From NCBI RefSeq assembly GCF_018760735.1, contig NZ_JAHHZN010000028.1, positions 1-46,450 on the forward strand: a DNA stretch of 46,450 nt, in the 5' to 3' direction. Source of the stretch: Hymenobacter piscis. Its GTDB lineage: Bacteria > Bacteroidota > Bacteroidia > Cytophagales > Hymenobacteraceae. The first letter of the stretch is position 1. Each line of letters begins with the position of its first letter. The notes below the pieces were generated by a model that saw nothing but the letters and a program-made list of their open reading frames with translations, was not told the DNA's origin and did not search any database. A program made the position numbers and the translations under genes. Positions 24,101 through 31,099 of this stretch are shown here, one piece after another.

Positions 24101-25595
24101 CCTTACCGAGAAGTACAACAACGAGGTGCGGCAGTTGGGCCTGAAGCTCAGCAAGGACGAACTCGCCCTGCACAATGCGACTCTGGAAGCCCTCTCCCAG
24201 ACCGACCGGGCCAACATCGAGCAGCAGATCAAGCTGGCCGAGGACGCTCGCGACAACATCAATAAAACCTACGAGGAGCGGCAGCAGGCCGCGCAAGATG
24301 TTTCCGACTATCAGGTGATGCTGGCCCAGCTTACCCGGGACTCGGAAATACGGTCGGCTGAAGGGGCACTGGATAAGATAGCCGCCGCCAATCAGAAGTT
24401 TGAACAGGCGAAGGATAATGCCCGCAAAGGGGTGAAATTCTTCGACTCGGACAAGGCCATCGATGACATCGAGAAGGATTACGTCCGGCAACAGTTGGCG
24501 CTGGAAGATGCGCGGGGTAAGCAGCTCATTACCGAGAAAGAGTACCGGCAGAAGCTGGACGCCTTGGACTATCAGCGTGAGTACACCATCATTGAGGCGC
24601 TGGAGCGGGAGTATGGCATTACGGAAGACACCTTGCGCCGCAAAGCAGAGCTGCGGAAGAAGTACAATGAAAAGGAGTTGGAGGATGAGCAGGAGGCGTT
24701 TGATAAACGCATGGAGCTTATTCAGATGGGCCTGGACTTCGTGCAGGAGGCGGGCAACGCGGGCTTCCAGGCAAAGGCTGACTCGCTGAGTCGGGAGCAG
24801 GACCTGAACGAAAAAACCTACGAGTCGGCCACCAAAGCAGCCGGTGAAAACTCGCTGCTGAAGCAACAGGCCGAGGAGCAGTACTTCAAAAAGAAGAATG
24901 AGCTGACTCGTAAGCAGTTTGAGAATGATAAGAAGGCTGCCCTGTTTCAGATTGCGCTTTCGACGGCGATGGGTGTTGCATCGGTACTCTCCACCGGCGG
25001 CCCGGCTCGTTACGCTGACGCCGGTATTGGCGCCGGCATCCTGATTGCCGGGGTACTTGCTACCGGCGTAGCGCAGGCGGCCGTGGTGCTGTCCCGTCAG
25101 CCGCCCCTGCCCGAGTATTTCAAGGGGCGCGACGGTGGCCCCGCTGAGTTTGCCTGGGTAGCCGAACGCGGGCCGGAGCTTATCGAGGGTAAGAGTGGCG
25201 GTAGTCGGCTGGTAGAAAAAAAGCAGGTTACCTACCTGCAGGAGGGTGACAAGGTGCACACGGCCGACAAGACCCGCCAGATGCTGGCCCATGTGCCCAA
25301 GCTTCGAGAGCCAGCGGCGGCGGCTCGCAGGGATGTCGAGAATACCACAGCGTACACCCAGCGGCTTCAGCAGCAGACCCAGCAGTACCTATCCCCTTAT
25401 GCTCACCAGGAGCGCGACACACAGATGGCCAGAACCATCGTTGACGGGGTAGTAGGTGGGGTAGTCGCCGGCACCCGTCAGGCCCTGCACGATCAGCCCG
25501 CGTACCAGGTGACGGAGAAAGGCATCTTCTTGTATACCAAGTCGGCTTCATCGGTCACGAAGCATCTCAACAGCCGCCACCGGCGCAACGGATAG
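21141..25595 (+). CDS. Phage tail tape measure protein
   Basis: A 1484-residue protein, a tail tape measure, which sets the length of a siphovirus- or myovirus-type tail and often enters the host envelope. Residues 1-290 are coiled coil (Leu/Ala/Lys/Gln heptads). Residues 325-560 match the TP901-type tail core ('GFESNLKYSSSLADVRKTTGL...SLKQIPTSTSLSGLLDIAKVGGQLGI... EESGSSAERAGTSLNRLFSTIAGK'). Residues 700-1260 are long charged coiled coil. Hydrophobic segments lie near 1271-1330 (ALFQIALSTAMGVASVL; GAGILIAGVLATGVAQAAVVL). The C-terminal part (FAWVAERGPELIEG) is typical of these proteins. It is intact. No major tail, portal or capsid gene precedes it. Confidence 0.9.
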   Translation: MSGPVSYNELFDGLGPGAEELLNFTKNVKGLNTSYKTFAKNLQSDSDKIAAGLAVVLAAINGTKAKFEDVNVVSRKSRTTLDELSGTIAKLAKEQQDLKDRMAGLGKVQKDTEASTKGLNSALKQQQDALKKAFAAGDLEAAKAAAREIIKLKAETDNLSRALRGANSDFTAAAGSFRAMENEARQLDAKLKSLAGGMDNNSAEAQQLKAQLAEVNEKLRTFTQETGVGYRNVGRYAESLREGVSALSAQRTELLANAAALRTQMQATGLSAEQQERLQQELRQTDAELAKNTNALKQYGVGVKSGGVSTTGLTSNLGGLTQSLAGAYYGIQGVATALQQGFESNLKYSSSLADVRKTTGLTADAAEELADSLKQIPTSTSLSGLLDIAKVGGQLGIAKENIRDFTAAIDIANQALGDDFGADPERIATELGKIANVFKKDLGPDIAKNLLSIGSAVNEIGAQGASTAPFLTDVALRVGQMSAAYGVGLKNVIAYAAVLEESGSSAERAGTSLNRLFSTIAGKTKASFEIAKLGDTNLTLKQFTKLVNSDFNSAIQAFLRGLNAGGTSTTKVNQLLGTLKLQSGEAKNTILALAQNTELFAQRQSTANDQLEKATSLGAEAAIKVDTLDGSWSKFKNTLSNFVTNGQVGGFLKSMLNGVNNLIGDLGKFNKTAKDTTAATLATAESNRVAADSANALLKRYEALTAKGVKPTAKSKEELGLITEQLTQSLGNSVSSIDKETGALILNEKAARDAIKQKILLSNQAVSTLILEADQIDENRKKEELAIKTLQSRIKNQEKLLGITAEQAKQRVVDFTVNTVDGKLDESTKKADQLYKNSIALNDSRRELVRLTNEYNKKLEAMDKLGAKSAYLAGGFTKPVVDANKDLTKSIEDTIEADKEKKKSIADVAAEEFKRRKQLLEFEAENLARQAKNPANTEAIRLQALQKEKDVRIQIAELDRKEGIRLAVQSNKDKIGGEQAANVARLTLTEKYNNEVRQLGLKLSKDELALHNATLEALSQTDRANIEQQIKLAEDARDNINKTYEERQQAAQDVSDYQVMLAQLTRDSEIRSAEGALDKIAAANQKFEQAKDNARKGVKFFDSDKAIDDIEKDYVRQQLALEDARGKQLITEKEYRQKLDALDYQREYTIIEALEREYGITEDTLRRKAELRKKYNEKELEDEQEAFDKRMELIQMGLDFVQEAGNAGFQAKADSLSREQDLNEKTYESATKAAGENSLLKQQAEEQYFKKKNELTRKQFENDKKAALFQIALSTAMGVASVLSTGGPARYADAGIGAGILIAGVLATGVAQAAVVLSRQPPLPEYFKGRDGGPAEFAWVAERGPELIEGKSGGSRLVEKKQVTYLQEGDKVHTADKTRQMLAHVPKLREPAAAARRDVENTTAYTQRLQQQTQQYLSPYAHQERDTQMARTIVDGVVGGVVAGTRQALHDQPAYQVTEKGIFLYTKSASSVTKHLNSRHRRNG

Positions 25596-25650
25596 CATCG
25601 GGTATATCAACCATCCCCACCCATAAAACCGGAAATTCCCGGTTTTACGA

Positions 25651-25683
25651 AAAAGCCCCTTCTCGTGGTGAGAAGGGGCTTTT
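25651..25683. terminator. Bidirectional terminator
   Basis: A perfect 14-bp stem (AAAAGCCCCTTCTC / GAGAAGGGGCTTTT) with a GTGGT-type loop, and A/T runs at both ends. It lies between the convergent tape measure gene and the 64-aa gene, so it can stop both. Confidence 0.88.
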
Positions 25684-25695
25684 TGCTTTTAAGGA

Positions 25696-25890
25696 TCAGC
25701 CTGCGTCGGGCGCCGCCGGCTTGTTCAGGGCCAGCGTTTCAACCACGTACTCACTGATGCCCCGGTTTGCAGCCTGGGCCAGCTCGCCCAGCCGCTTCCA
25801 CTCCTCATCGGTCATGGAGATGTTGTGCCCGCGCTTATGCCGTGCTGGGTCTTTCGTCGGCCGTCCTTGGCGCCTGGGTGCTTGTTCCAT
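25696..25890 (-). CDS. Small ribbon-helix-helix-like regulator
   Basis: A 64-residue protein with a basic N-terminus (RRQGRPTKDPARHKRGH). Its pattern 'NISMTDEEWKRLGELAQAANRGISEYVVETL' has the strand and two helices of ribbon-helix-helix proteins (CopG/Arc type). It faces a 13-bp inverted repeat upstream that overlaps promoter elements, so autoregulation is likely. Function as a plasmid or phage regulator is inferred. Confidence 0.65.
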   Translation of the reverse strand: MEQAPRRQGRPTKDPARHKRGHNISMTDEEWKRLGELAQAANRGISEYVVETLALNKPAAPDAG

Positions 25891-25894
25891 ATTC

Positions 25895-25902
25895 CAAAGG
25901 TA
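25895..25902 (-). promoter_or_regulatory. Bacteroidota -7 box (TACCTTTG), 4 nt before the start codon
   Basis: On the minus strand TACCTTTG is followed by four bases and then the ATG at 25890. Transcription from it would start at or next to the start codon (leaderless). Confidence 0.55.
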
Positions 25903-25927
25903 GATGTATTCCTGTTTTTCCTGGTGT

Positions 25928-25977
25928 TTATCTTGTGCAAAATAAATAGTTGCAAATGTTTTTCTTGCACAAGATAA
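25928..25977. promoter_or_regulatory. 13-bp inverted repeat, putative operator
   Basis: Arms TTATCTTGTGCAA (25928-25940) and TTGCACAAGATAA (25965-25977) are perfect, 24 bp apart. The right arm lies just upstream of an exact TACGTTTG box at 25983-25990, which would drive the rightward gene at 26094. The repeat lies between two divergent promoters and is a candidate site for the 64-aa regulator. Confidence 0.65.
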
Positions 25978-25982
25978 GTAAG

Positions 25983-25990
25983 TACGTTTG
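25983..25990 (+). promoter_or_regulatory. Bacteroidota -7 box (TACGTTTG) for the rightward gene
   Basis: TACGTTTG is an exact TAnnTTTG match. The nearest upstream TTG is at 25965-25967, a shorter spacing than usual. A 20-bp GC hairpin and the ATG at 26094 follow. Confidence 0.5.
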
Positions 25991-26009
25991 CATCGTTCTG
26001 AAAGTGAAA

Positions 26010-26037
26010 GAGGCTACCCGCGACAACGAGTAGCCTC
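26010..26037 (+). other. Leader hairpin before the 117-aa gene
   Basis: GAGGCTAC (26010-26017) and GTAGCCTC (26030-26037) form an 8-bp stem with a 12-base loop in the predicted 5' leader. No T-tract follows. It could be an attenuator, an RNA stabiliser or chance. Confidence 0.4.
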
Positions 26038-26093
26038 CCGATTCAGAGCCGGGGCGACAACCCCGATTTTCTCACCTATCTAACTGCGAAGGT

Positions 26094-26447
26094 ATGAAAA
26101 CCTCTCTGCATGCTGCGGCCCCGCTGAAGGTGGCCGCCGCCCTGCCGGCGTATGCCGGTTCTATCACCAACTTCCTGCAGAAGCAGGCCGAAGCCCAGGC
26201 CGCCGAGTCGCGGCGGGTGGCGGTGCTCAATGAGCTGCGCCGCGGTATTCTGGTCGCTGTGGCCGATCCGTACTTCTTCAACCCGGACGAACAGCAGCGC
26301 ACTCAGAGCAGCGTCGCCCGCACCCAGTGCGCCGACCAGCTGCAGCGGTGGCTGCGCAACGTGACCCGCGTTGCTGATGAGCGCGAAACCGCCCTGCGTA
26401 TGTCCTTCGCCGACGGCACCTGCACGTTCCTGCTCGTGAGCCGATAA
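26094..26447 (+). CDS. Hypothetical protein
   Basis: A 117-residue, mostly helical protein (NFLQKQAEAQAAESRRVAVLNELRRGILVAV) with a C-terminal beta strand pair. No family recognised. It is monocistronic between a regulated promoter region and a strong terminator. Confidence 0.6.
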   Translation: MKTSLHAAAPLKVAAALPAYAGSITNFLQKQAEAQAAESRRVAVLNELRRGILVAVADPYFFNPDEQQRTQSSVARTQCADQLQRWLRNVTRVADERETALRMSFADGTCTFLLVSR

Positions 26448-26479
26448 GTGCGCCGGCAAACAACCGCATCACCCCAAAT

Positions 26480-26518
26480 GAAGAGGGGCCGCTACGACTT
26501 GCGTAGCGGCCCCTCTTC
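26480..26518. terminator. Long GC-rich bidirectional terminator
   Basis: A perfect 17-bp stem (GAAGAGGGGCCGCTACG at 26480-26496 with its complement at 26502-26518) and a 5-base loop between two convergent genes. Confidence 0.8.
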
Positions 26519-26535
26519 GTTGATAGTATGGCCAG

Positions 26536-27318
26536 CTACTCGCTCAGCCTGTTCTTGGGTGCCATCTTCTTCGTTATATAATCCAACCTCCCTTGAAAGG
26601 AGAACAACGTCATCTTCTCCGGTTCCGGGGTGCCGTGATCCGCCATCACCCCGCAGAGTTGCGAGAAGGCAATGCGACGTAGCACCAGGGCATTTTCCGG
26701 ATGCCCCGTCTCGAATACTTCCGGCTCCATCATGTCCAGCAGCGCATTGTCCACATCCTCGATGGTTTTCAGGTGCTTCGGGTCCTCAGTCAGCAGGTAG
26801 TCGCACAACGCCAGCGCCCGCCGCTTCAGGTGAATCGCCTTGTTCATCTCCTGGCCATTCTGGTCGTATCGGGACGGGAAGTGCTCGGCCAACTCATTGC
26901 CAAATGCTTCGTGGACGGAATCCAGGCACTCTTCTACCTGCTCATCTGTCAGGCCCAGCACCTTAAGTCTGGTAAGCAGGGATTCCAACCCATACTCTGT
27001 GAGGTCGGTCGCCGCTACTCCATCCACGCTCTCTACCAGCACGGCAAACGCCATTCGCCGCGCGGAGAAGTTCGTGTCAACAAAATGCTGGGCGTAGTGG
27101 GCATTGCACTTCTCCAAAAACTCCTCATGCTCCTTCCCCTGCCGGGCACCGAAGCGAGCGGCCAGCTGCTCGTGACGCGCCACGTCCTCGGGGGTTGAGC
27201 CAACGCCGGCATCCAACGCCATGTAGCACTGGTATTCCATGTGCCGCCCGGCTGGCAGTTCCATGATGGATTGATAGTAACGAAGGCTGTGTTGGGGGCT
27301 GAGCTGTATCGTACGCAT
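26536..27318 (-). CDS. Hypothetical protein opposite the tail genes
   Basis: A 260-residue soluble, helical protein with no membrane segment or motif I recognise. The N-terminal 'TIQLSPQHSLRYYQSIMELPAGRHMEYQCYMALDAGVGSTPEDV' is characteristic but unassigned. It lies between the tape measure gene and the 759-aa tail-type gene but is on the other strand, and it diverges from the latter. Tail modules of Bacteroidota phages often contain such a protein at this place, so a tail assembly or regulatory role is possible. Confidence 0.6.
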   Translation of the reverse strand: MRTIQLSPQHSLRYYQSIMELPAGRHMEYQCYMALDAGVGSTPEDVARHEQLAARFGARQGKEHEEFLEKCNAHYAQHFVDTNFSARRMAFAVLVESVDGVAATDLTEYGLESLLTRLKVLGLTDEQVEECLDSVHEAFGNELAEHFPSRYDQNGQEMNKAIHLKRRALALCDYLLTEDPKHLKTIEDVDNALLDMMEPEVFETGHPENALVLRRIAFSQLCGVMADHGTPEPEKMTLFSFQGRLDYITKKMAPKNRLSE

Positions 27319-27387
27319 GGGAGAAAGGAAGATGCAAGATTGTGTAATAAAGGTGGTAATTTACGACAAAATACACGATTTTACGTC

Positions 27388-29667
27388 ATGCTAGGTACCA
27401 ACGCTCCCCAGTTTCGCTTCATTCTAAGCTCTGACATCTTTACCCCAGGCCGCAAGCTGCTGCAGCACGATCCGATCGGATGGGATAGCATGGGCCTGAC
27501 GATCCACCGGGATCAGAAGTACCACGGTATTGCCACCGAGTACAACAGCGAAACCCTGGGCTTTATCAAGGACGGTAAGCAATACCTGGAGCAAGCCAAG
27601 GAGCACCGGGGGATCGAAGCTGATATTGATCTGGAGGTGCAGATATTTCGGCCGAATGAGTTCTATTGGGACACCTACCGGCATTACCGGCTCGACCTGA
27701 CTGCGGCGGAAGAAACGGCCACGGAATTTCGGTGTGGGCTGGACAACTCGGGCCTGATGCAGAAGTTCCTCAACCGCGACGATACGAAAGTGGATCTGCT
27801 GGGCCGTGATAGTATCGGTAACTCGGCATCCTCCCCACCGACGCCGCTGGCCCTGGAGCTGCACTCACGCGCCATTTACCAGCGCTTCGACTCGCGCATC
27901 ACGGATTTATCGGTGAAGGCGGCCCCGAACTTCATTACGGATGGGGAATCCCGGTTTCAGATAATGTATTTCGGCTTTGGTGAGCCGACCATCAATGATT
28001 TCAAGCTGGAGCCGGTGCACGGCGGGTTTTTCACCCAGCCATCCGGCGTAAATAATGCCGAGCAGCCTATCTACACTACGAAGGAGGCGGGAATGTTTGA
28101 TATCAAAATCAACATTCTTTGTCAGCTCATCGTCAGCCGTAGCGGTAATGGATTCGGGGATTTCGATAAGGTTTCCGGAGAAATATTCTTCCGTGTCAAT
28201 GATGAGCCTCCTACGCGGCTTCTCAGCTTTCAGGATTCGGCCAACGGCGGTAGCGTCTTCCAGCGTCAGATTTCCGCCTCCTACCCCGTATACCGCCGTC
28301 TGAATATCGGGGACAAGATCTATCTGTATGGCCGAATTCATGTATTCGACATCAACGAGGGCGTTTTCGGCTATCGTTTTCAGATCGATGCCAACTTTTT
28401 GCCTGGCTCGTTTATGACGATCAACGCCGAAAGCACTACTACGCCGACGGTGGCCAACGGGCTACTCATCTACGAGGCGCTGGAAAAGCTTGCCCGCGAC
28501 ATTACCGACGAGCACAATACGTTCCGTTCCACCTTCTTCGGCCGCACCGATTCTGTCCATCCGTATCCGGTCGATGGCCCCGGCAGCCTGTTATTCGTGA
28601 CGGGAGGCTTCCAGCTGCGCGGGTTTCCTCTGGATAAGAAATCCCTCTTTGCCAGCTGGCAGGAGTTGATTGACTCGCTCAGTGCCATCTACAACCTGGG
28701 CGTGGGCGTAGAAAAGCTGCCTGACGGGCGGGAAGTGATTGTCGTCGAAGAGATGTCCTACTTCTACTCGGATGAGATTGTACTGGACCTGACTAACCCG
28801 GATGATGGCTACAGTCACACGCGCTTACCCGACACGGCCGGCGAAGATGGGCAGGAGGCCAAAAAGGTTACTGTTGCTGCCGACCACTACAATTCGGTTG
28901 ATATCGGCTATCAAAAATGGCGCCCCAACCAGATCAACGGTCTGGAGGAGTTCAACACCCGTCACGAGTACGCCTTGCCCCTGACGCAGGTGAAAAACAA
29001 GTATACTCAGCTCAGCAGCTACATCACGGCCGGCCATTACATTGAGACGGTGCGCCGGGACCGGTACGATATTACCGCCACCACCGATACCGGGTCGGAT
29101 GATGAGGGCTTTCTGATCTGTGTGCTTCGCACTAATGACATCCTCAAGCCCTTCGAAACAGAGCGCGATCAGCTGGTTATGGAGCCAATAGAAGGTCTTT
29201 TTTCTTCCGACACCGTGTACAACCTGCGCCTCAGCCCGAAACGCATGCTGTTGCGCCACGCACAAACCCTTGCGGCCGGGCTGATCAGGAGAGAAGATGA
29301 GCTGATAAAATTCACGTTCGGCGAGGGCAACACGGAGCTTAAAAGTAAGCTTGTGGGGGAAGATCTACCCATCAGGGAGAAGGTGGATGTGCGTATGACT
29401 GCCCTGCAGAACAGTCCGCCGCAATATCAGGAGAACAACCTGAGCATGCTCCAACCGCTGTGGCTTCCAATGCAGTACAGCTTCGATCATCCACTGCGAC
29501 ATACGCAGGTGCAGCGCGTGCTGGAAAATCCGCGCGGCCGGGTACGTTTCCGCGACTACCGGGGCCGCGCCTGCGAGGGTTGGATCATCGATCTGAAGCA
29601 TGATGCCGCCAAAAACATGGCCTCCTTCACCCTGAAGGCCTGCGCTCATTTAGTTGGAGGTAATTAA
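27388..29667 (+). CDS. Phage tail/baseplate-type protein
   Basis: Start chosen at the ATG at 27388 (MLGTNAPQFRFILSSD), 759 residues; the upstream open frame overlaps the divergent gene. It is a long, beta-rich protein with several aromatic and Asp/Gly-rich strands, like late tail proteins of Bacteroidota phages found after the tape measure gene. I recognise no catalytic motif, so host attachment or baseplate function is inferred from position and style. Its stop overlaps the stop of the opposing gene (29664-29667). Confidence 0.55.
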   Translation: MLGTNAPQFRFILSSDIFTPGRKLLQHDPIGWDSMGLTIHRDQKYHGIATEYNSETLGFIKDGKQYLEQAKEHRGIEADIDLEVQIFRPNEFYWDTYRHYRLDLTAAEETATEFRCGLDNSGLMQKFLNRDDTKVDLLGRDSIGNSASSPPTPLALELHSRAIYQRFDSRITDLSVKAAPNFITDGESRFQIMYFGFGEPTINDFKLEPVHGGFFTQPSGVNNAEQPIYTTKEAGMFDIKINILCQLIVSRSGNGFGDFDKVSGEIFFRVNDEPPTRLLSFQDSANGGSVFQRQISASYPVYRRLNIGDKIYLYGRIHVFDINEGVFGYRFQIDANFLPGSFMTINAESTTTPTVANGLLIYEALEKLARDITDEHNTFRSTFFGRTDSVHPYPVDGPGSLLFVTGGFQLRGFPLDKKSLFASWQELIDSLSAIYNLGVGVEKLPDGREVIVVEEMSYFYSDEIVLDLTNPDDGYSHTRLPDTAGEDGQEAKKVTVAADHYNSVDIGYQKWRPNQINGLEEFNTRHEYALPLTQVKNKYTQLSSYITAGHYIETVRRDRYDITATTDTGSDDEGFLICVLRTNDILKPFETERDQLVMEPIEGLFSSDTVYNLRLSPKRMLLRHAQTLAAGLIRREDELIKFTFGEGNTELKSKLVGEDLPIREKVDVRMTALQNSPPQYQENNLSMLQPLWLPMQYSFDHPLRHTQVQRVLENPRGRVRFRDYRGRACEGWIIDLKHDAAKNMASFTLKACAHLVGGN

Positions 29668-30086
29668 GAGCCTTTGCGACCTGCGCGACGGCGGGCACGG
29701 CGCAATCCGATTGCAACTAATTTTTCATCAAACTCTCTCTGCTCAGCTTGATTTAGAGTGTCTATCAAATTACGCTGTTGCCAAGCCTGCACGTCGCTCA
29801 ACCGAATGCGCCTACCTCTGCTAGTATCGGTGCATTCAACAAATGGTAGACGACGAATATGTCCTAAAGGCTTTTTGAGATAAGAACGAACAGTGTTGGA
29901 ATCAAGACAGAGTAAGCGTGCTACTTCTTGAACAGTGTATTGAGGGTCAGGCTTGGGGCATTTTGCAAAGTGCTCTTGAACCAATCGTTCTAGTGTTTGC
30001 TCGATAAAAGCCTGAAATGGCTCATCTATCTTTTCTACCAACGATCTCAATGTCTCATCCAAAAAGGACGCATTACGCTTTGCCAT
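29664..30086 (-). CDS. Helix-turn-helix protein, excisionase/MerR-like
   Basis: Start chosen at the ATG at 30086 (MAKRNASFLDETLRS); the frame can be read three codons further to a TTG. The 140-residue product has a helical N-terminus and a DNA-binding stretch at about residues 50-105 (QYTVQEVARLLCLDSNTVRSYLKKPLGHIRRLPFVECT... RIRLSDVQAWQQR) of the MerR/excisionase type. It is visibly more AT-rich in DNA than the phage genes. It may regulate or serve excision, but no integrase is present. Confidence 0.7.
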   Translation of the reverse strand: MAKRNASFLDETLRSLVEKIDEPFQAFIEQTLERLVQEHFAKCPKPDPQYTVQEVARLLCLDSNTVRSYLKKPLGHIRRLPFVECTDTSRGRRIRLSDVQAWQQRNLIDTLNQAEQREFDEKLVAIGLRRARRRAGRKGS

Positions 30087-30331
30087 ATGTATCAATCAGT
30101 TGCAGACGGTGAAATATTTTTTGGCAATAAAAGCAGCAACCCATAAATTTCATATCTGACTGCTCAATATTAAGCTTGGCATAGGCTCGATATGATCAAT
30201 TACGGTGGTACAGTCGCCATGAATGAAGCATTCATATGGGATGCATGCTCACGCGTAATCTTCTCACGCTCTACTTTTAGAACCTAGTGCTTTACCCGCA
30301 TAGTTATTAGAACAGTTTCGTATAGAGGGGC
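30087..30331. other. AT-rich gap before the hybrid repressor gene
   Basis: No gene seen. The stretch before the 30332 start may hold the left end of the IS630 remnant and the promoter of the hybrid gene, but I cannot mark an IS end. Confidence 0.4.
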
Positions 30332-30721
30332 ATGAGCACTTCCCCTGCTATCGAACTGTCAGCTGCCGAGCAAGCGCAGCTGCACGAGTTGGTGCGCAAA
30401 GGCACCACGCCGGCCCGGCAACTGAACCGGGCGCGCTTCCTGCAATTCAGCCACCAGGGCCATGCGCCCGATACCATTGTGGCCTTGCTGGGCGTGAGCC
30501 GGGCCACGGTCTACAATTTGCGCCGCCGCTACCGCCAGCAGGGGCTGGCCGCGGCCCTGACGGAAAAGCCCCGCAGTGGCCAGCCCCGCAAGGTGACGCC
30601 CGCCGTCGAGGCCACCATCACGTCGCTGGCCTGCACCGATGCCCCGGACGGCTCGTCGCGCTGGAGCATCCGGTTGCTGCGCGGACGCCTGATCGAGTTG
30701 GGCATGGGTGTACAGCACTCC
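30332..30721 (+). mobile_element. IS630-family remnant (5' part of transposase only)
   Basis: The DNA codes for the first ~130 residues of an IS630-type transposase: helix-turn-helix 'HAPDTIVALLGVSRATVYNLRRRYRQQGLAAALTEKPRSGQPRK' then 'SSRWSIRLLRGRLIELG'. The catalytic DDE half is absent. It stops abruptly where the S24 domain sequence starts, so it is a truncated copy. Confidence 0.75.
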
Positions 30722-31084
30722 AACAACTTCGAGACGCTGCGACTATATGTAAATAGTGAGGAAGACGCTGACCGTTATACTGGGGCACTAGTCTTTGAAG
30801 TAGAAGGGGACTCCATGGAGCCGCTTCTCCGAATTGGGGAGAAGGTCATTGCCTGGCAGGTTCCAGAAGGCAAGTGGGAGCAGGTCTACAACCAGGTATG
30901 CGTAGTCGCCTACGATGATACAGTAACAATAAAGGCAGTGCGCGAGAACGAGTTGTTCACGCGCAACCTGCTCACCCTATATGCTCAGAACCCTGCAGCT
31001 GGGTTCCTCCCAGTACAACGCCAGCAGATTCAGAGCTTGTGGCGGGTAGAGGAGTTCTTTGACCGGCCGAAGATTCGGCTCTAG
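30332..31084 (+). CDS. Hybrid ORF: IS630 transposase N-terminus joined to S24 repressor C-terminus
   Basis: A 250-residue open frame made of two unrelated parts. Residues 1-130 are an IS630 transposase N-terminal DNA-binding region. Residues 148-245 are an S24 (LexA/CI-type) domain, with Ser161 in EGDSMEPLLRIGE and Lys201 in DTVTIKAVR forming the expected catalytic pair. The join is near nucleotide 30722. The original repressor's own DNA-binding part is missing. Either the ORF is a scar in which an IS fragment replaced the 5' end of a repressor gene, or it makes a chimeric regulator with transposase-type DNA binding. No stop or frameshift spoils it. Confidence 0.75.
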   Translation: MSTSPAIELSAAEQAQLHELVRKGTTPARQLNRARFLQFSHQGHAPDTIVALLGVSRATVYNLRRRYRQQGLAAALTEKPRSGQPRKVTPAVEATITSLACTDAPDGSSRWSIRLLRGRLIELGMGVQHSNNFETLRLYVNSEEDADRYTGALVFEVEGDSMEPLLRIGEKVIAWQVPEGKWEQVYNQVCVVAYDDTVTIKAVRENELFTRNLLTLYAQNPAAGFLPVQRQQIQSLWRVEEFFDRPKIRL

Positions 31085-31099
31085 TCAGACATTTGATTG

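Noticed and set aside
23919..25292. A 457-residue minus-strand ORF inside the tape measure gene
   Set aside because: It is a shadow of the plus-strand coding sequence; its text is Leu/Gly-rich with no family features, and the plus-strand protein has clear tail-protein signatures.
30332..31084. A complete IS630 element
   Set aside because: Only the first ~130 residues of the transposase are present and the DDE catalytic half is missing.
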